Assembly (NCBI GenBank): GCA_937888365.1
Contig: CALBFA010000072.1
Span: forward strand, 1-64,000
DNA from: an uncultured Fidelibacterota bacterium
GTDB taxonomy: Bacteria > Fidelibacterota > UBA8477 > JABMPR01
DNA length: 64,000 nt
Reading direction: 5' to 3'
Below, one piece after another: positions 59,727 to 64,000 of this stretch. The notes beneath the pieces are model-generated. The model saw only the letters and a list, made by a program, of their open reading frames with translations. It was not told the origin of the DNA and ran no database searches. Every line of letters begins with the position of its first letter. The stretch's first letter is position 1. Both the position numbers and the translations under genes were made by a program.

Positions 59727-60899
59727 TTAAAAACCAATGTAAGCCTTTGTCACATCAATCAATACTTTTGGACGAATCATGGCAAATTGTGTAAAGATTT
59801 TTAATAAGGATAATTCTTCAGCAGGATATTTTTCCAACGAAACTGCTATTTTATTAAAATCATCATCTTCAAGCGTCGCAAGTGCATTGGCAATGCGATA
59901 TAGACGTCTATGATTCGTTCCCGCAGCTTTATCCCATTTATCTTCATAGGGTTTAAGGTTTTGAGCTGAGACGTCATTTTTAGCGATTGCTTCCACTGCT
60001 GTTAACGCTGCCAATTTTCCACCGTGCATACCGGCGATAATACCGCCACCCGTCACTGGATTGACCATTCGAGCCGCATCTCCCGTTAGCATTATACCAT
60101 TAGAGACAATTTTCTTCAATGTATGCGAAACCGGTACCAATCCACAAACGGACGTTAATGGCGAGGCTTTTGGGTATTGTTCTTGCATAAATTTGTTGAG
60201 CAAATCAATGGCCTTAATATTTTTACTATCAAATCCGTTTACACCCAAACCGATATTCGCCTGTCCATTTCCCTTCGGGAAAACCCATAAATAGCCACCA
60301 GGCGCAATCTTTTTGCCAAGATAAAACTGGATTATTTCTTCGTCAATATCAATATTTGAAACCGTATATTGAAAACAAGAATCAGCGTCACCCAATTTTA
60401 AAGCGGTCCGCATCCCCGCCATCCTTCCAACTCTGGACTCAACGCCATCGGCTGCAATAACGACCTTGCTACGAACTTCAAATTTTTTACCTAAATGTTC
60501 GTATTTTACGCCAACGACGGTATCATTTTCCATAATGACGTCATATACATAGGCTTTTGTCAGAATTTCGGCACCTGCTTTGGCGGCATAATTCGCCAAT
60601 TGATAATCAAAAATTCGACGATGGAGTACAAAGCCTTTGTGTTTGGATTCAAACGTAATCTTTGTTCCGCCCGGGGACTGCATACTTATTTTATGTATCG
60701 TTGATGCAATCCACGATGGCTCTGGTTCGAAAAATTGTCTTAAGCCTGCTTCAGACGTCGCTTCGCCGCATCGAACAGGCATACCGATATCGCGATCTTT
60801 TTCAAGCATTAAAACCGTTAGCCCCGCTTTGGCGGCAAAATAAGCTGCAGTAGAACCGGCAGGTCCTCCACCAACGACGATTAAATCAAACGTTTTCAT
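59727..60899 (-). CDS. geranylgeranyl reductase family FAD-dependent oxidoreductase
   Basis: DLIVVGGGPAGSTAAYFAAKAGLTVLMLEK, YLWVFPKGNGQANIGLGV, MLTGDAARMVNPVTGGGIIAGMHGGKLAA. Confidence 0.93.
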   Translation of the reverse strand: MKTFDLIVVGGGPAGSTAAYFAAKAGLTVLMLEKDRDIGMPVRCGEATSEAGLRQFFEPEPSWIASTIHKISMQSPGGTKITFESKHKGFVLHRRIFDYQLANYAAKAGAEILTKAYVYDVIMENDTVVGVKYEHLGKKFEVRSKVVIAADGVESRVGRMAGMRTALKLGDADSCFQYTVSNIDIDEEIIQFYLGKKIAPGGYLWVFPKGNGQANIGLGVNGFDSKNIKAIDLLNKFMQEQYPKASPLTSVCGLVPVSHTLKKIVSNGIMLTGDAARMVNPVTGGGIIAGMHGGKLAALTAVEAIAKNDVSAQNLKPYEDKWDKAAGTNHRRLYRIANALATLEDDDFNKIAVSLEKYPAEELSLLKIFTQFAMIRPKVLIDVTKAYIGF

Positions 60900-61086
60900 T
60901 TTTCATCTCATTCGATTTTTTAAGGGAAAGTACTGATATTGGACACACCCAAATACACAGTTGACAATCGGTACAGGTAATAGGGTTTATGATAATTTCC
61001 GCTTCTTTGAGTTCGATTGCATCAACAGGGCAAACAGACACACAACCTCCACAGAAATCACATAGATTATCTTTTATTTCAATCAT
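60886..61086 (-). CDS. 2x[4Fe-4S] ferredoxin
   Basis: CDFCGGCVSVCPVDAIEL...CTDCQLCIWVCPISVL. Confidence 0.95.
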   Translation of the reverse strand: MIEIKDNLCDFCGGCVSVCPVDAIELKEAEIIINPITCTDCQLCIWVCPISVLSLKKSNEMKNENV

Positions 61087-62027
61087 GTTTGATCCGTTTT
61101 TAAAGTTGGATAATTAAGATTAAACCTTTGTTTATAATACCATTTAGAGAGGAAATAAACAAAAGCCAGTAAGACAAAATAGCTGGGAAAAACGAGGGCT
61201 ATTATCGCCGATAGCAATCCAATACTATATCGAATTGATTTTAAAGTAGATGCGACCGTTCTGGTATTAAACATCTCGCGATAAGCAGGAATACTTAAAG
61301 CGCCTGCAAGCCCAATGACCCAATCCCATGTCAAAGCAGAGAAAAAAAGCGACAAGCCAAGTAATAAATAGCCAATATCTTGCGTTTTCTCAATACCATG
61401 TTTTACCGATACAGTTTCCTTCGCTTCGTGAGTATCGCCCTCTTTATCGGGAATCGTTGTTAAAAGTGAAACTGAAACCCACGCTAAAACATAGGGTAAG
61501 GCATACCATAAAAATACGGGATTCAGTGTATTGCTTTGCAAATACCAACCAAAGCCAAAGGTCATAAAGCCCGATACAATTGAAACGACGAGAGACCCAT
61601 ATACTGAATCTTTGAGCTTAAAGGGTTTTGCACTGTAGATATATCCCGTTATTAAAAACGATGCGACAAGCCAAAGAAAAAGCTTAAATGAGGCAAAAAA
61701 AGCTAATAATAAGCCAATAGAAAGTAACAAAAATAGATACCGAGTTGCCTGCTTTTTTGTGAAAAAACCATCTTGAATAAGTAACACTTTCCTATTTATT
61801 TTATCACCAGCAGCATCTTCAATATTATTTAACAAATAAACAGCCCCAGATGTCACCGTTAAAAGAATAAAGGAGAGAATGATAAATGTAGTATCTTGTG
61901 CTACTTCAACATTGATATTGCTCTCAGAACTATAATATCCACATAAAATGAGAGTCCAAACGGGGAAAAACAGAATAGGCCGAAGGACAAATAGATAATC
62001 AAGGTATTTCAATACTTTATTCAACAT
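61083..62027 (-). CDS. UbiA-family prenyltransferase
   Basis: First motif LNNIEDAAGDKINRK, second motif TTIPDKEGDTHEAKETVSVKHG, polytopic, YSAKPFKLKDS. Confidence 0.9.
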   Translation of the reverse strand: MLNKVLKYLDYLFVLRPILFFPVWTLILCGYYSSESNINVEVAQDTTFIILSFILLTVTSGAVYLLNNIEDAAGDKINRKVLLIQDGFFTKKQATRYLFLLLSIGLLLAFFASFKLFLWLVASFLITGYIYSAKPFKLKDSVYGSLVVSIVSGFMTFGFGWYLQSNTLNPVFLWYALPYVLAWVSVSLLTTIPDKEGDTHEAKETVSVKHGIEKTQDIGYLLLGLSLFFSALTWDWVIGLAGALSIPAYREMFNTRTVASTLKSIRYSIGLLSAIIALVFPSYFVLLAFVYFLSKWYYKQRFNLNYPTLKTDQT

Positions 62028-62093
62028 TAATTCCTCTGAAACTCTAGTACGTTCGTTAAAAATAAATTTGGGATTGTAGAGATCATATAATTC

Positions 62094-63452
62094 TTAGAAA
62101 AGTCCTATGGAATGAAGGAAGATGATAAAAATAAAGACGGGAGCGACAAATTTTAGGAAAAATTTCCAACTCATTAAAACCATATTATTATGAGACATCT
62201 TTGTAGCTCCTTTTAAAAGAGCGGGTATTGCTTTTTCAAAACCCCATATCCATGCGACAAAAATAGAAATGAGTAATCCTCCCAAAGGCAACAAAATATT
62301 AGATGCAAGGAAATCCGCTAGATCAAAAAAGTTTAAACCATTGAATGTATAATCGCTTAAAAGATTAAAACTAAGTCCAGAAGGAATACCCACGAGGTAA
62401 ATAATACCACCAAAAATGAAAACAGCTTTTTTCCTCGACCAATTGAGTTCGTCAACAAAATATGCGACGACAACCTCTAATAACGAAATGGCCGATGTCA
62501 CAGCAGCAATTGAAAGTAAAAGGAAGAAGAGAATCCCGAAAATATATCCGCCTGGCATTTCGGCAAAGACAATGGGCAATGTTTGAAAAATTAATCCTGG
62601 ACCTGAGCCTGGGACTAAACCTGAGGCAAAAACAGCGGTAAAGATTGCGATGCCTGCCATAATAGCAATGAGTGTATCTAAAAATACAATTTGAAGGGAG
62701 GCGATTGTAATATCACTATCCTCTGGCATATAGCTACCATACGTTAACATGGCTCCCATTCCAAGACTCAGTGTAAAAAATGCATGTCCTAAGGCAATCA
62801 AGATAGAATCTCCCGTAATTTTACTCCAATCGGGTTTAAACATAAAATTTAAACCTGCTTCAGCGCCTTCTAAAGTGATGCCTCGAATCATAAGAATCAC
62901 GAGTATTACAAATAGTAAAGGCATGAGAATTTTGCTCCCAAATTCTATACCCCTTTTTACTCCGAAATAGACCAGGCTCATGACCAGCCCAAAAAAGATA
63001 GTGTGCATCCCAATGACCCATTTTGCATTGCCAATAAGTTGTCCAAATAAATCGCCTGACGCTTCAGGCGTTTCAAATGAAGCGAACGTACCATTTATGG
63101 CTTCTACAACGTAACCGACTGCCCAACCACCAATTATGGAATAAAAAGAGAGTATAACAAAGCCGGCTAAAATGCCCATTCCACCGACAATCATCCACAA
63201 TTTATTGGATGCTAATTGCTTAAATGCACCAATGGAATTACGCTGTGTTTCTCGGCCTAATAATATTTCAGCAATAAGTACGGGTGTTCCGATTAATAGG
63301 ATAAATACAAGATAAACGAGCACAAAAGCTGCTCCGCCATTTTCACCTGCGATATAGGGGAATTTCCAAATATTGCCTAATCCGATGGCTGAACCAGCAG
63401 CGGCTAAAATAAATCCAATTTTTGATCCCCATTGTTCTCTCTTTTTTAACAT
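62094..63452 (-). CDS. sodium-dependent transporter, NSS/SNF family
   Basis: WGSKIGFILAAAGSAIGLGNIWKFPYIAGENGGAAFVLVYLVF. Confidence 0.96.
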   Translation of the reverse strand: MLKKREQWGSKIGFILAAAGSAIGLGNIWKFPYIAGENGGAAFVLVYLVFILLIGTPVLIAEILLGRETQRNSIGAFKQLASNKLWMIVGGMGILAGFVILSFYSIIGGWAVGYVVEAINGTFASFETPEASGDLFGQLIGNAKWVIGMHTIFFGLVMSLVYFGVKRGIEFGSKILMPLLFVILVILMIRGITLEGAEAGLNFMFKPDWSKITGDSILIALGHAFFTLSLGMGAMLTYGSYMPEDSDITIASLQIVFLDTLIAIMAGIAIFTAVFASGLVPGSGPGLIFQTLPIVFAEMPGGYIFGILFFLLLSIAAVTSAISLLEVVVAYFVDELNWSRKKAVFIFGGIIYLVGIPSGLSFNLLSDYTFNGLNFFDLADFLASNILLPLGGLLISIFVAWIWGFEKAIPALLKGATKMSHNNMVLMSWKFFLKFVAPVFIFIIFLHSIGLF

Positions 63453-63461
63453 ATCATTTCC

Positions 63462-63872
63462 TTATTTTGTAAATACGAGGCTGTCAGGCAAACTTTCACC
63501 ATTTATATCATATTTCTCAAAGTCAGCTAATTCTGCTTCGACATAGGCATCCACCATGCTCATAATATACGTTAATGAGAGTAGCCATATTTTATTGTTT
63601 CGTAAACGATGTGTTGTTTTTGTTGGACTTGCCTCGTAATCCGATTGTGTTTCGACAAGTTTTGCGGAATAATAAATGCCAACTGAAATGTACACAAGAC
63701 CGCGCACATAACTGCCATTATAAATTTGCCCTGCACCCGGAACTATGGAAATAAATAAGGCTTTTTGCCCCGATTTTTCTTTCGTTTCATCAGCAAAAGC
63801 CATCATGGAGAAGCTTAAAATGATGATGATAATTATTTTACGAATGATAAGATTAATGTCCTTTAAATGCAA
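63462..63872 (-). CDS. DUF5683-like membrane protein
   Basis: Signal sequence; QKALFISIVPGAGQIYNGSYVRGLVYI; SLTYIMSMVDAYVEA. Confidence 0.65.
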   Translation of the reverse strand: MHLKDINLIIRKIIIIIILSFSMMAFADETKEKSGQKALFISIVPGAGQIYNGSYVRGLVYISVGIYYSAKLVETQSDYEASPTKTTHRLRNNKIWLLSLTYIMSMVDAYVEAELADFEKYDINGESLPDSLVFTK

Positions 63873-64000
63873 TCATGTCAATTTCCACATCGGTCCCCAA
63901 TGGAAGTGCGGCAACTTGAACCGTTGCGCGAGCCGGTGGATTAATAACAAAATACTTTGCGTATATTTCATTTAATATTTGAAATTTACTTAAATCAGTT
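63853..64000 (-). CDS. ridA: RidA/YjgF-family protein, 3' part only (truncated by window edge)
   Basis: Not in ORF track; minus-strand translation ...TDLSKFQILNEIYAKYFVINPPARATVQVAALPLGTDVEIDMIAFKGH*. Confidence 0.9.
   Translation of the reverse strand, partial: TDLSKFQILNEIYAKYFVINPPARATVQVAALPLGTDVEIDMIAFKGH

Overview
AT-rich bacterial chromosomal window, mostly core genes with a few accessory or decayed patches. Family content (DUF4837-like and DUF5683-like proteins, Bacteroidetes-style outer-membrane proteins) suggests an FCB-group organism, possibly Marinimicrobia-like; this is inference. Core blocks: lepA; a large outer-membrane protein plus an Omp85-like protein; rnr; ctpA/tmk/rsmI/tag; a three-gene saccharopine lysine operon; pit/DUF47; a VTE5-like/DUF92 (VTE6-like) fusion; two tRNA-Ser; accA; a small polyprenyl-glycan cluster; the run ffs-dnaX-ybaB-recR-pgsA-pgpA-cinA-thpR-recA-recX; apeB/dprA/obgE; leuS; clpC; a dnaQ-dinG fusion; and a geranylgeranyl-reductase/ferredoxin/UbiA operon. 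Points for a second look: (1) a ~280-bp palindrome-rich repeat present twice (period 358 bp), one copy apparently splitting the signal peptide of the Omp85-like gene; (2) the GGR-ferredoxin-UbiA operon, with a phytol-kinase/phytyl-phosphate-kinase-like fusion elsewhere in the window; (3) a GT2 fused to a sugar-phosphotransferase that seems to have lost its catalytic centre; (4) gene remnants (KilA-N, a possible hsdM fragment); (5) a nest of dispersed repeats at 49.3-50.35 kb, one arm of which matches the window start; (6) an RpiB with an unusual N-terminal extension. No CRISPR array, complete mobile element or obvious defence system was found.
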